Counted from the stretch's first letter, positions 51,383 through 60,141 are shown. The stretch is 64,000 nucleotides of DNA from UBA668 sp043721915 (GCA_043721915.1 JAYSPV010000104.1:1-64000); one strand, 5' to 3'. Notes: generated by a model from the sequence alone, not told the origin. Numbers and translations are program-made.

Positions 51383-52650
51383 TGACGTCATCCCCGCTTC
51401 GCATCGCAGTGTTGTGCCCCCACTTCGCGCCGGACACGGCCCCCACGGGTGAGGTGATCACGCGCATCGTCCACGAGTTGGCCGCGTTGGGCCATGAACT
51501 GGACGTGATCACCGCACTGCCGTGGTATCGCGAGCACCAGATCGAGGCCGGGTGGGGTGGCCGCTGCGTTCGCCGAGAGACCACCGAGTGGGGCAGCGTC
51601 ACCCGTGTCAACCCCTTCCCCGGCGACGACAAGCGCAACCTGCTGCGACGCGCAGCCGGCTTCGTCGGGTTCAGCGCGCTCGCAGGGTTGACGTCGCTGC
51701 GCGGCGGTCGTGTGGACGCAGTGGTCGCGATGTCGCCGCCACTGACGATGGGGCTCACGGGCTGGGGCACGCATCTCGTGCGTCGTGGGCCGCTCGTCTT
51801 CAACATCCAGGACGTCTTCCCCGACGCGGCGGTCGAGACCGGTGCGATCACGAACGCGAAGGTCATCGCTGCTGCCCGCTGGCTGGAGCGGGTGAGCTAT
51901 CACCGCGCCGCTGCGATCACGGTGCTCAGTGACGACTTGCGCGACAACGTGGTTGGCAAGGTGAAGGCAACGCACCGGGATCGGGTGCATGTGATCCCGA
52001 ACTTCGTCGACACCGAGTTCATCCGGCCCGCCGACAGGATGACGCCGCTGCGTGCCGAGCTCGGCATCGGCGACGAGCCGGTGGTGCTGTACGCAGGCAA
52101 CGTCGGCTTCTCGCAATCGTTGGAGATGGTGGTCGATGCGGCCGGCCGCTTCCCCGAGGCGACGTTCCTGATCAACGGTGACGGGGTGGCGCGGCGCAGC
52201 CTGGAAGCACGCGCTGTCGGCCTCCCCAACGTGCGTTTCAACGGGTACCAGCCCAAGCAACGTGTGCCGGAGGTGCTGGCAACCGGCGACATCCACCTGG
52301 TGCCGCTCAAACAGGGCCTGGGCAGGGTCAGTGTTCCCTCGAAGACGTACTCCACCCTTGCGGCCGGCAGGCCGGTGCTGGCGGCGATCGACCCGGGCAC
52401 GGAGGTGCCGCGCATGCTCGCCGCCAGCGGCGGTGGCGTGGTCGTCGCACCCGATGATGCAGAGGCGTTCGACCAGGGGCTGCGCAGCCTCCTGGCCGAC
52501 CCGGTCGCTGCGGCGGCGATGGGAGCGGCCGGGCGCAGCTGGGTGTTGGGTGCCGCGTCGCCCGCGGCGGTGGCCAAAGCCTACGAGCAGCTGATCAGGT
52601 CGCTCGCTTCGCCACGGCGGCGGGCAGCTTTTGGTGAAGTCAGCAGATAG
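51382..52650 (+). CDS. Glycosyltransferase, WbuB-like (third)
   Basis: 422 residues. HFAPDTAPTGEVITRIVHELAALGH at the start, VVAMSPPLTMG near 115, NIQDVFPDAAVETG near 140 and VIPNFVDTEFI near 205 are characteristic of WbuB/WcaI-type transferases that use N-acetylated amino sugars in capsule or O-antigen synthesis. TGATG coupling to the gene before. The longer frame from 50017 is a shadow inside the preceding genes. Confidence 0.87.
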   Translation: MTSSPLRIAVLCPHFAPDTAPTGEVITRIVHELAALGHELDVITALPWYREHQIEAGWGGRCVRRETTEWGSVTRVNPFPGDDKRNLLRRAAGFVGFSALAGLTSLRGGRVDAVVAMSPPLTMGLTGWGTHLVRRGPLVFNIQDVFPDAAVETGAITNAKVIAAARWLERVSYHRAAAITVLSDDLRDNVVGKVKATHRDRVHVIPNFVDTEFIRPADRMTPLRAELGIGDEPVVLYAGNVGFSQSLEMVVDAAGRFPEATFLINGDGVARRSLEARAVGLPNVRFNGYQPKQRVPEVLATGDIHLVPLKQGLGRVSVPSKTYSTLAAGRPVLAAIDPGTEVPRMLAASGGGVVVAPDDAEAFDQGLRSLLADPVAAAAMGAAGRSWVLGAASPAAVAKAYEQLIRSLASPRRRAAFGEVSR

Positions 52651-52653
52651 CCT
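52648..52653 (+). promoter_or_regulatory. Internal -10 box in the glycan operon
   Basis: TAGCCT overlaps the stop codon of the third glycosyltransferase and lies nine bases before the GTG at 52663, suggesting extra transcription of the downstream half. Confidence 0.35.
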
Positions 52654-52662
52654 CGCACCCTC

Positions 52663-53514
52663 GTGGCTCCGTCATCGTCTGCTCGCAAAGTCGCCAAGCT
52701 CGCCTCGCGTGGCAGAGGCAAGAAGGTCCGCTTCTCCAGCGGCACCACCTTCCCCGCCATCGTGGCCATCGCCATCCTCCTCATGGTCGCGCTCGTGGCC
52801 TACGCCAAGGCCAGCCTCCCCGGTGAACAGACCGGCAGCCCTCAGCCCGGTGACGAGTGGTCGATCGCCTACGGCATCAAGGTCTGTGACGAGTACCTCC
52901 CCAACCTCATTGGCTCGGCAGACGAACTGGACCTCGACGCGTCCACCGGCGATCAGGCGAAGGTTGCCACCACCCCCGATGGCGATGGCATCATCCACTA
53001 TCACCCGCAGGTCGGTGGCAACACGGGGAGCAAGGCCCGCCTCGGTGTGTTCCTCGGGATCTACGATGTCAAGCTCAGCACCACCAAGCTCGAGCTCCCG
53101 GAATCCCAGGTGCAGCCCGGTGAGACCCGTTCGTGGGACATCAAGGACGACGATGTCTTCAAGGGCACCTCGTGCGAGGGCAAGGATGCCAAGATCGTTG
53201 TGCGCGTGTGGAACGACTACACCACCGGTGAGTTCGAGGACAAGGTCACCGACTTCACCCGCCTTCGCTTCCTGCGCAGCGGCATGGTGTTCGCGATAGC
53301 TGTCGTGCCCGACGAGAGCGGCGACCTCGTGCTGGACCAACCAGACTCGGCCGCCAAGCTGGAAGACCTCGGTGTCATCGGCGCAGGCTCCCCTGAGCCG
53401 GTCACTACCGACACCACGGTTACGACTGACACCACCGACAGCACCCCCGCGACGGATCCTGCCGGCACCGGCGTCGACACCACGGTCGCGGTCACCACCA
53501 CCACCAGCGGCTGA
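52663..53514 (+). CDS. Membrane-anchored extracytoplasmic protein with Thr-rich tail
   Basis: 283 residues. A basic N-terminus (ARKVAKLASRGRGKK) precedes one membrane helix (FPAIVAIAILLMVALVAYA); a ~180-residue globular domain with two cysteines (IKVCDEYL, GTSCEGKD) and histidines in IIHYHPQVGG follows, then a tail of Thr/Asp/Pro (TTDTTVTTDTTDSTP) that could be glycosylated or span the wall. Not recognised. TGATG coupling to the sugar nucleotidyltransferase ties it to glycan assembly. Confidence 0.78.
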   Translation: MAPSSSARKVAKLASRGRGKKVRFSSGTTFPAIVAIAILLMVALVAYAKASLPGEQTGSPQPGDEWSIAYGIKVCDEYLPNLIGSADELDLDASTGDQAKVATTPDGDGIIHYHPQVGGNTGSKARLGVFLGIYDVKLSTTKLELPESQVQPGETRSWDIKDDDVFKGTSCEGKDAKIVVRVWNDYTTGEFEDKVTDFTRLRFLRSGMVFAIAVVPDESGDLVLDQPDSAAKLEDLGVIGAGSPEPVTTDTTVTTDTTDSTPATDPAGTGVDTTVAVTTTTSG

Positions 53515-54524
53515 TGCGAGCCGTCGTGCTCGTCGGCGGGTTCGGCACCCGCCTGCGACCCCTCACGTCCTCGATCCCCAAGCCGATGCTGCCGGTGGGT
53601 CACGTGCCGATCATCGAGCGGCTGGTCACCAATCTCGGCCGAAGTGGCGTCACCGACGTGACGCTGGCCCTGGGGTTCAAGCCCGAGCCTTTCGTCGAGG
53701 CGTTCCCCGACGGCGAATGCGCTGGCGTGACGTTGCGCTATGCGGTGGAACCCGAACCACTCGACACCGCCGGCGCGATTCGTTTCGCCGCCGAGTTCGC
53801 AGGTATCGACGACACGTTCGTGGTCGCCAACGGCGACATCCTCACCGATCTCGACGTGTCGGAGCTCGTGCGATTCCATCGTGAGCATGGCGCGCAGGCC
53901 ACCATCCACCTCGTCGGCGTGCCCGACCCTTCCGCCTTCGGCGTGGTGGCACTCGATGCCCAGGGCCGGGTCGAGCGGTTCGTGGAGAAGCCCGCGCCCG
54001 GCACGGCGCCGAGCAACCTGATCAACGCCGGCACCTACGTGCTGGAGGCCTCGGCGTTACAGCTCATCCCCACCGGGCAGAAGGTGTCGATCGAGCGAGC
54101 CACCTTCCCGTTGATCGCCGCCGAGCGCGGCCTCTTCGCGATGGCCACGGACGACTACTGGATCGACACCGGCCGCCCCGAGCTCTACCTGCAGGCGAAT
54201 CTCGATGTGCTCGGCGACACCCGCCGGCACGACCGGTGCGTTGCCGTGCACCCCGATGCGATGCTCGATCCATCCGCTGTCGTCGAGCATTCCATCATCG
54301 GGGCTCGCTCGCAGGTCGGGGCAGCGGTCATCCGCAACTCGGTGCTGTTGCAGGGCGCCGTCGTCGAAGCAGGCGCAGTGGTGACAGACTCCGTGCTCAT
54401 GGGCCGGGTCGGCGCGAACGCAGTGGTACACGACAGTGTGCTGGGAGCCGACGGTGTCGTCGCGCCCGGTGAGCACCTGAGCGGCGTTCGCCGCCCGAGC
54501 CCCGACGCCGCCACCGGCACGTGA
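53514..54524 (+). CDS. Sugar-1-phosphate nucleotidyltransferase with beta-helix domain
   Basis: 336 residues. Nucleotide-binding signature LVGGFGTRLRPLT with the activating Lys in SIPKPMLPVG; NGDILTD near 106 carries the metal Asp and FVEKPAPG the sugar-contact Lys. The last ~100 residues are a left-handed hexapeptide helix (VVEAGAVVTDSVLMG). Closest to actinobacterial mannose-1-phosphate guanylyltransferases, so GDP-mannose is a good guess and would feed the gmd gene at 62.4 kb. Other NDP-sugars are possible. Confidence 0.87.
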   Translation: MRAVVLVGGFGTRLRPLTSSIPKPMLPVGHVPIIERLVTNLGRSGVTDVTLALGFKPEPFVEAFPDGECAGVTLRYAVEPEPLDTAGAIRFAAEFAGIDDTFVVANGDILTDLDVSELVRFHREHGAQATIHLVGVPDPSAFGVVALDAQGRVERFVEKPAPGTAPSNLINAGTYVLEASALQLIPTGQKVSIERATFPLIAAERGLFAMATDDYWIDTGRPELYLQANLDVLGDTRRHDRCVAVHPDAMLDPSAVVEHSIIGARSQVGAAVIRNSVLLQGAVVEAGAVVTDSVLMGRVGANAVVHDSVLGADGVVAPGEHLSGVRRPSPDAATGT

Positions 54525-55426
54525 ACGTGCTCGTGGTGGGTGGGGCCGGGTTCATCGGTTCGCACCTCACGGAGCGTTTGCTGGCCGAGGGCCACGTCGT
54601 CGACGTCGTCGATGTGCTCACGACCGGGTCGCTCGCCAACCTGTCATCGGCCCGCGGGGCCGGCGGCAACCTGAAGATCCACACGCTCGACGCCGGGGCC
54701 GACGAGTTCCAGGCGCTGGTGGCGATGCGTCGTCCCGACGTGATCTACCACCTCGCCTGCCTGCCGCCCGGAGTGCCGGCCGAGACTGCTGCCGGCGACA
54801 GCCTGCGCACCACCATGGCTGTGCTCGAAGCCGCTCGCACGTCGGGCGACGTCAAGGTGGTCACCGCCCTCGCGGCGGTCGTGCTGTACGGCGACGTGCC
54901 CAGCAAGGAGCAGCCGATCAAGGAGAGCCAGGCGTGGGCTCCGGTCGGTGTACCAGGGGTGATCACCCGGTCTGTGGCAGAACTGCTAGCGGTGTATCGG
55001 GAGGAACACGCGGTGGAATACACGGCGTTGGCGATGTCCAACGTGTACGGCCCGCGGCAGCGCCCAGAGGGTGGGGTGGTTGCTGCCTTTCACCACGCGT
55101 TGCGCGATGGCGTCACGCCGATCGCGCACGGCGACGGGCGCCAGACGCGAGACTTCCTGTACATCGACGACGCGGTGGACGCTCTGGTACGGGCGTCGTC
55201 GAAGGGCAGTGGTCTGGTGATCAACGTCGGAACCGGTGTGGCGACGTCGGTCCGCGACCTCTGGGCGTTGATGGCGGGTCCAGATGGTCGGCCGCCGGCG
55301 CAGGCGCCACGCCGGCATCGTGACGTCGGCCGGTTCGCGATGTCACCGACCCGAGCCCGCATTCACCTGGCCTGGGCCCCCTGGACCGAGCTCTCGGTCG
55401 GGCTGCGCGGTCTCGGTCGCAGCTAG
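54521..55426 (+). CDS. SDR-fold NDP-sugar epimerase-like protein with lost catalytic pair
   Basis: 301 residues. NAD-binding GGAGFIG at residues 7-13, NVYGPRQRPEGGVV near 174 and YIDDAVDALVRAS near 220 are normal for GalE/GmD-type enzymes. The active-site YxxxK is not present: the aligned stretch reads GVITR (146-150), with Gly for Tyr and Arg for Lys, and the preceding Ser/Thr region is TALAAVVLYG. It may bind NDP-sugar without normal catalysis, or use a different mechanism. GTG start overlapping the previous stop by four bases; last gene of the operon. Confidence 0.82.
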   Translation: MNVLVVGGAGFIGSHLTERLLAEGHVVDVVDVLTTGSLANLSSARGAGGNLKIHTLDAGADEFQALVAMRRPDVIYHLACLPPGVPAETAAGDSLRTTMAVLEAARTSGDVKVVTALAAVVLYGDVPSKEQPIKESQAWAPVGVPGVITRSVAELLAVYREEHAVEYTALAMSNVYGPRQRPEGGVVAAFHHALRDGVTPIAHGDGRQTRDFLYIDDAVDALVRASSKGSGLVINVGTGVATSVRDLWALMAGPDGRPPAQAPRRHRDVGRFAMSPTRARIHLAWAPWTELSVGLRGLGRS

Positions 55427-55560
55427 TCGAGAACGTTGCCCTCGTCACTGAGGCCGGTCTGGTGGCGTTGCCAGTTGTAGAAGACTTCGATGAACTCGAA
55501 CAGGTAGGCGTGCGCTTGGGCGCGGGTCTCGAAGTGGATGCTGCCTCGGGTCGCGCCGCC
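55423..55560 (-). pseudogene. IS3-type transposase C-terminal remnant
   Basis: About 45 codons (HFETRAQAHAYLFEFIEVFYNWQRHQTGL) match the C-terminus of IS3-family OrfB transposases, where EYIEVFYNRQRRHSALGY is usual. The rest of the integrase core is absent, and the sequence just upstream does not continue it in any frame I can see. No terminal inverted repeats recognised. It is a decayed insertion at the end of the glycan operon. Confidence 0.7.
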
Positions 55561-55601
55561 ACTTCTTGCTGGTGTGGACCGGGCCAACCGGATCGTGGCC
55601 G

Positions 55602-56201
55602 TCAGTCGGCAAAGTCGATCTGGCCCGTACCGGTCAGGTCCGTGGTCGAGGACAGTGGCGGCGCAGTGTCGCCGAGGCACTTGCCGCTCGCATCCTTCTC
55701 GCCGACGACCGTGCCCGCGATGGTGAAGTCCAGGGTGCCTGCTGCACCTGCGTACGCGCCGGTACCGCCGTCGATGGTGATGGTGCCGCTCGAGGTCGGC
55801 GAGGCGCTGCAGGCTGCGGCATCCATGTTCAACTGGAAGTCATTCTCCACGAACGAGGCGGTGAGGGTGCCTTGTCCAAGGGTGAACTCGATCGTCCCGG
55901 ATCCACCGTCCCCAGAGGGGTTGAAGGTCTGAGTCGCCGAACCGGCGTCGTCGATCGCGCCGCCGAATGTGGCCTCGATCGTCTCGGGGCCGCGTGCCTC
56001 GCTGAAGCGAACGGCAAGCGTGACCTCACCGCCTGAGGCGACCGCCGCACCACTGGATGCAGTATCGGGCGGGGCTGCCGTCGTCGGTGCCTTCGCTGCT
56101 GCGGTCGTGACGATCGAGTCGGACGTATCGCTCGAGCATCCGGCGCCGAGAACTGCGACGACTGCTACGAACCCACCGCACCGCAAACGAGAAGTGATCA
56201 T
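55602..56201 (-). CDS. Predicted lipoprotein of unknown function
   Basis: 199 residues. Signal peptide with lipobox LGAGC (Cys near 21), a Thr/Ala/Ser-rich linker to about residue 55 and a beta-rich, Gly/Ser/Thr-rich domain with two cysteines (AAACSASP, SGKCLGDT). The strong AAGGAGG ribosome site decides this ATG over the longer open frame. Not recognised as a named family. It is divergent from the two-component kinase gene, which may sense related envelope conditions. Confidence 0.78.
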   Translation of the reverse strand: MITSRLRCGGFVAVVAVLGAGCSSDTSDSIVTTAAAKAPTTAAPPDTASSGAAVASGGEVTLAVRFSEARGPETIEATFGGAIDDAGSATQTFNPSGDGGSGTIEFTLGQGTLTASFVENDFQLNMDAAACSASPTSSGTITIDGGTGAYAGAAGTLDFTIAGTVVGEKDASGKCLGDTAPPLSSTTDLTGTGQIDFAD

Positions 56202-56337
56202 TGCTGCCTCCTTCGGCCCGGTCGGGCCGTCCCAGCGACCGTACGGCTCGGGCCACTCCACGCGCATCGGGCCCAGGTCGCCGGGAGCACCGACGTCTGG
56301 ATCAAAAGAAATCGACCTTCGTCGGACGCTACGACCG

Positions 56338-57534
56338 ATGACGGCAACTACATTCGCCGCGATGGACATCGAAATGGATCGACCGGGGTCGCGAGTCCGT
56401 CGGTGGGGCTTCGATGCCGCGGTGGCGGGGGCATTGGTCATCGTCGGCCAGGTCGAGCTGTGGGGAAACGCAGCGATTCGTCCGCACGCAGCTCTTGGCG
56501 CGCCGTTCTACTTCGTGATGGCGACCGCGCTATCGGGACGGCGGTCTCGACCGTTGCTGTCTCAAGTGGTGGTCTTCGTCGCCGGGGCCACGGCGCTGAT
56601 CACCGGGGTCCCCTTGCAGGAGATGCTGGTACCGGTGTTCGCCTTCGCCGTCGCCGCGTACTCGGTGGCGGCTTACGGAAGCCGTCGCGACGCGAAGATC
56701 GGCCTTGCCGTCGCAGTCGGCGTCGTCAGTGCGACGATCCTCGTGACGAAGGGTTTCGCCCCCGGCGACCTAATGTTCGGGAACTTCCAACAGGTGATTG
56801 CCTGGGGTGCCGGCCGGTCGGTCTGGCGGCGGATCGAGGTGTCGCTCGGTGCCGAGCGACAGCTCTTGGAGTCGCAGCATCAGGCAGAAGCGACGGCACA
56901 CGATGCCGTCGCCGGTGAGCGGCGGCGGATCGCCCGTGAGCTCCACGACATCGTGTCGCACGGGCTCAGCCTGATGATCATCCAGGCCAGCGCCGCAGAA
57001 CTGTGCCTCGACCGTGATCCCTCGACCGCTCGGGCGCCGATGGTCGCGGTGCAGGATGCCGGACGTCAGGCTCTCGTCGAGATGCAACGCCTCCTCGGTC
57101 TGCTGCGCGAGGAGGACGATCCCGGTGACGATCTGGTGCCACAGCCGTCGCTGTTGAACGTTGAGCAGCTGTTGGCTCAGTTCCGTCGTGCCGGTCTCGC
57201 CGTCGACTTCCAGGTCGAAGGTCCCGCCTGGCCGGTGCCTGCGGGCGTCGGCATCTGCGCATACCGCGTGCTCCAGGAAGCTCTGACGAACGCATGCACA
57301 CACGCACCTGCTGCCCCGACGCGGGCGGTGCTCCGCTACCGCAGCGATGGACTCGATGTGGAGGTGGTGAACGACGGCGCCGTCGAACCATCGCCGGTCA
57401 AACACGGTGGCGCCGGGCACGGCCTTCTCGGAATGCGCGAGCGTGTGGCGTTGTTCAGTGGTCGACTGGAATATGGACCGACCTCCGGAGGCGGATTCGC
57501 CGTCCACGCATCGATCCCGGCGCTCGTCACATGA
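56338..57534 (+). CDS. NarL-type sensor histidine kinase
   Basis: 398 residues. Four to five N-terminal membrane helices, then a HisKA_3 dimerisation helix with phospho-acceptor His203 in RRRIARELHDIVSHGLSLM, and a HATPase domain with YRVLQEALTNACTHA and GHGLLGMRERV. No extracytoplasmic sensor domain of size, so it likely senses within the membrane. ATGA overlap with its response regulator. An ATG at 56362 is an alternative start. Confidence 0.88.
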   Translation: MTATTFAAMDIEMDRPGSRVRRWGFDAAVAGALVIVGQVELWGNAAIRPHAALGAPFYFVMATALSGRRSRPLLSQVVVFVAGATALITGVPLQEMLVPVFAFAVAAYSVAAYGSRRDAKIGLAVAVGVVSATILVTKGFAPGDLMFGNFQQVIAWGAGRSVWRRIEVSLGAERQLLESQHQAEATAHDAVAGERRRIARELHDIVSHGLSLMIIQASAAELCLDRDPSTARAPMVAVQDAGRQALVEMQRLLGLLREEDDPGDDLVPQPSLLNVEQLLAQFRRAGLAVDFQVEGPAWPVPAGVGICAYRVLQEALTNACTHAPAAPTRAVLRYRSDGLDVEVVNDGAVEPSPVKHGGAGHGLLGMRERVALFSGRLEYGPTSGGGFAVHASIPALVT

Positions 57535-58199
57535 CGCTGCGAGTGCTGATCGCCGACGATCAGGAACTCATCCGGAGCGGGATCAAGATGATCCTCGAAG
57601 CCACCGGCGAGATCGAGGTCGTGGGTGAGGCAGCGGACGGGTCCGAGGCAGTTGTAACGGTAGGTCGGCTCCGACCCGACGTGGCGCTCATGGACGTACG
57701 CATGCCGGGCATCGATGGAATCGAGGCGACGCGCCGCATCGTGCAGTCGGGAAGCGCGACGAAGGTGATGATTCTCACCACGTTCGATCAAGACGAACAC
57801 GTCTTCGACGCGCTCGCAGCGGGTGCGAGTGCATTCCTCGTGAAATCGGCTCCAGCGGCTCGGTTGGTCGAGGCGATCCACCTGGTCGCGGCCGGCGAAG
57901 CGCTGTTCAGCCCGACGGTGACCCGTCGGCTCGTGGAGCACTACATCGCGCGGCCGCGGCCCCATGACTCGGTGCCGCCGACGCTGGTCGATCTGACCCC
58001 GCGGGAGCTCGAGGTGCTCCGTCTGTTGGCAGACGGTCGTTCGAACACAGAGATCGGCGGCGCGCTGTACCTGTCGGAGGCAACGGTGAAGAGTCATGTC
58101 ACACGCGTGTTGTCCAAGTTAGGCGTGCGCGACCGCGTGCAAGCCGTGATCGTTGCGTATGAATCGGGCCTGGTTCGCGCGGGGTCGAGACGCGACTGA
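57531..58199 (+). CDS. NarL/LuxR-family response regulator
   Basis: 222 residues. Receiver domain with Asp55 in DVALMDVRMPG and Lys in FLVKSAP; C-terminal LuxR-type helix-turn-helix (LTPRELEVLRLLADGRSNTEIGGALYLSEATVKSHV). Cognate partner of the kinase directly upstream. Likely controls a nearby exporter; only the tail of such a transporter gene remains right after it. Confidence 0.9.
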   Translation: MTLRVLIADDQELIRSGIKMILEATGEIEVVGEAADGSEAVVTVGRLRPDVALMDVRMPGIDGIEATRRIVQSGSATKVMILTTFDQDEHVFDALAAGASAFLVKSAPAARLVEAIHLVAAGEALFSPTVTRRLVEHYIARPRPHDSVPPTLVDLTPRELEVLRLLADGRSNTEIGGALYLSEATVKSHVTRVLSKLGVRDRVQAVIVAYESGLVRAGSRRD

Positions 58200-58223
58200 G
58201 CGGTGGCGCTCTGCGCCGCCGCC

Positions 58224-58509
58224 GGTGTTCGGGCTGACCGGGTTCCCCGACGTCACCTCGCAGGTTGGTACCAGCGCCACGCTCCAGCAGCTCGCACCGC
58301 GCGACGCGATCGGCCGCATGTCCGGGCTATCCGGAGCGGTGGCAGCGCTCGGAGCCGGCGTCGGCTCGATTGGCACCAGAGCCCTCCTCGAGCAGACCAC
58401 AGCCAGAGTGCCGTTCAACGCTCAGATCTCGTGCATGGCCATCTGCGCCGTCATCGGCTACCTCGGTGTCATTCGACTGCGACGCCGGGCCGCCGACGCC
58501 ACCCGCTGA
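58224..58509 (+). pseudogene. MFS transporter remnant (C-terminal part)
   Basis: About 95 codons (FGLTGFPDVTSQVGTSATLQ, then RMSGLSGAVAALGAGVGSIG) match the penultimate and last helices of a major facilitator efflux protein. No start codon or N-terminal helices are present; the upstream sequence is the response-regulator gene. It suggests that a deletion removed most of an exporter gene next to its regulators. 58510-58609 shows nothing else recognisable. Confidence 0.65.
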
Positions 58510-58609
58510 GACCGTCCGCAGCGTTGACACCAGCAACACCACCTGACCGGTGGTGCGGTGGCGGCGTGAAGTGTGAGCTGCCTTCCAGTTGGCGCACTTG
58601 TGTTTGGTA

Positions 58610-59329
58610 TCAGGGGCGTTCGCGTACGCCATGGATGATGAGGTAGCCGAGGATCCAGAACTCGCCGATGGTGGCGGGCAGGGTCATGAGTCCGGCGACG
58701 GTGTCGCCGTTGGCGAACACGTAGTTGACGAAGGCGCTGAGGACGTAGAGCACGCCACCCCCGATCAGGATCCGTCCCATCAGCGCCGGGAGCCAACCGG
58801 AGCGGAGTACAAGCCAGCCCATCGGGATCAGCCAGAGACCGAAGAAGATCGCTCCGACCCCCCAGAAATGTCCGCTCAGTCCGTAGAGCAGTTGGGCAGT
58901 ACCGGCCGAGTCTCTCGCGGCAGTGAGGGGCGCGTCGCCGGCGACATCGACCGCGGCGGCCAGCATCGCTGCGCTGCCGCTGATGATGGTTGCGTTGACG
59001 AGTCCGAACGCCGCCAGCGAACCAGCTGCGAACGAATCGATGCTGCGGAACAGACGATAGAACCACACCGCAGCCAACGCCTGCGTGAGCACGATGCCCA
59101 GTTCCAAGGCGATACCGACGCGCGCCAGACCTGAGCGTTCAGTGAGGTTTTCCAGGGTGCTGTTCGGGTTGCCGGCATCGAACAGTTGGTTGCGGATCAG
59201 GAGGAAGCTCAACGCGCCAGTGATGGCCAAGCCGAGATAGAGCACTCCGGTGACGCGCGCGGTGCGTTTCAGTGCGAGCGGATTCACGTCGGTCGCCACA
59301 GCTTCGGTGGTTGTCATCGTCATTGTCAT
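58610..59329 (-). CDS. DUF4386 family membrane protein
   Basis: 239 residues with six predicted helices. LKRTARVTGVLYLGLAITGALSF at the start and GIFFGLWLIPMGWLVLRSGWLP-like sequence near 175 are typical of DUF4386, small polytopic proteins of unknown role. Three ATG codons lie close together at the start; I used the first. It is divergent from a TetR gene with operators between, so it is the probable repressed target. Confidence 0.83.
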   Translation of the reverse strand: MTMTMTTTEAVATDVNPLALKRTARVTGVLYLGLAITGALSFLLIRNQLFDAGNPNSTLENLTERSGLARVGIALELGIVLTQALAAVWFYRLFRSIDSFAAGSLAAFGLVNATIISGSAAMLAAAVDVAGDAPLTAARDSAGTAQLLYGLSGHFWGVGAIFFGLWLIPMGWLVLRSGWLPALMGRILIGGGVLYVLSAFVNYVFANGDTVAGLMTLPATIGEFWILGYLIIHGVRERP

Positions 59330-59362
59330 CGGAGTCTCCTCGAGTCGTGCAGGGCACGATGA

Positions 59363-59395
59363 GTTTACGTTGTAAACTTAGTGTACGCTGTAAAC
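59363..59395. promoter_or_regulatory. Two tandem TetR-type operator palindromes
   Basis: GTTTACGTTGTAAAC (59363-59377, perfect 6-bp arms) and GTGTACGCTGTAAAC (59381-59395, one mismatch) lie 18 bases apart centre to centre between the divergent DUF4386 and TetR genes. Likely binding sites for the adjacent TetR repressor. Confidence 0.7.
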
Positions 59396-59427
59396 AGATT
59401 GACGTCAACCGGAGATGAGGGCGAAGG

Positions 59428-60141
59428 ATGCAGGCATCACGACAGCCACTCAGTCGCGACCGCGTGCTGATCGAAGCAATGCACGTCGCCGACCACGAGG
59501 GAGTCTCGGCGGTGACGATGCGCCGCGTGGCGGCCGGGCTGGGGGTTGAGGCCATGGCGCTGTACCGCCATGTGCCTGGCAAAGAGCAGCTGCTCGACGG
59601 GCTGATCGAACGCATCGTGGCTGAGGTCGAGTCTGCGATCGGTGACCCCCAACCTGGTGAGGACTGGGATGTCGCGCTCCGCCGGCGTTGCCTCACGGCA
59701 CGAGAGGTGATGGTGTGTCACCGTTGGGCGCCAGGGCTGATCGGATCGCGTACCACGATCCCGGCCGATCTCTATCGGTATTTCGAGGCGGTCTTGGCGG
59801 CCCTGATCAATGGTGGGTTCAGCTACCACCTCGCCCATCAAGCAATCCACGCACTCGGCAGCATGGTGCTGGGTTTCACGCAGGAACTCTTCGGTCCCGC
59901 TGCCGGCGGCGACAACTCCGACCACCTCGACGCTGAGCTCGCGTCGATGGCCGAAGTACTCCCACACATCGCTGCGATGGTGGCCTCCGAACTGCACGAC
60001 AACCAAGAGGACCCACTCGGCTGGTGCGACAGCCAAGCCGAGTTCGAGTTCACACTGGGCCTCTTGCTCGACGGATTACAACGACACCTCGATGCAACGA
60101 GTGCCGTGACCGGACAACGCCCGAAACGGGGTCGCCGGTGA
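59428..60141 (+). CDS. TetR-family transcriptional regulator
   Basis: 237 residues. N-terminal helix-turn-helix (LIEAMHVADHEGVSAVTMRRVAAGLGVEAMALYRHVPGKEQLLDG), then a ligand-binding domain of the TetR_C type with FSYHLAHQAIHALGSMVLGF. It probably represses itself and the divergent DUF4386 gene through the palindromes at 59363-59395. Ligand unknown. Confidence 0.87.
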   Translation: MQASRQPLSRDRVLIEAMHVADHEGVSAVTMRRVAAGLGVEAMALYRHVPGKEQLLDGLIERIVAEVESAIGDPQPGEDWDVALRRRCLTAREVMVCHRWAPGLIGSRTTIPADLYRYFEAVLAALINGGFSYHLAHQAIHALGSMVLGFTQELFGPAAGGDNSDHLDAELASMAEVLPHIAAMVASELHDNQEDPLGWCDSQAEFEFTLGLLLDGLQRHLDATSAVTGQRPKRGRR

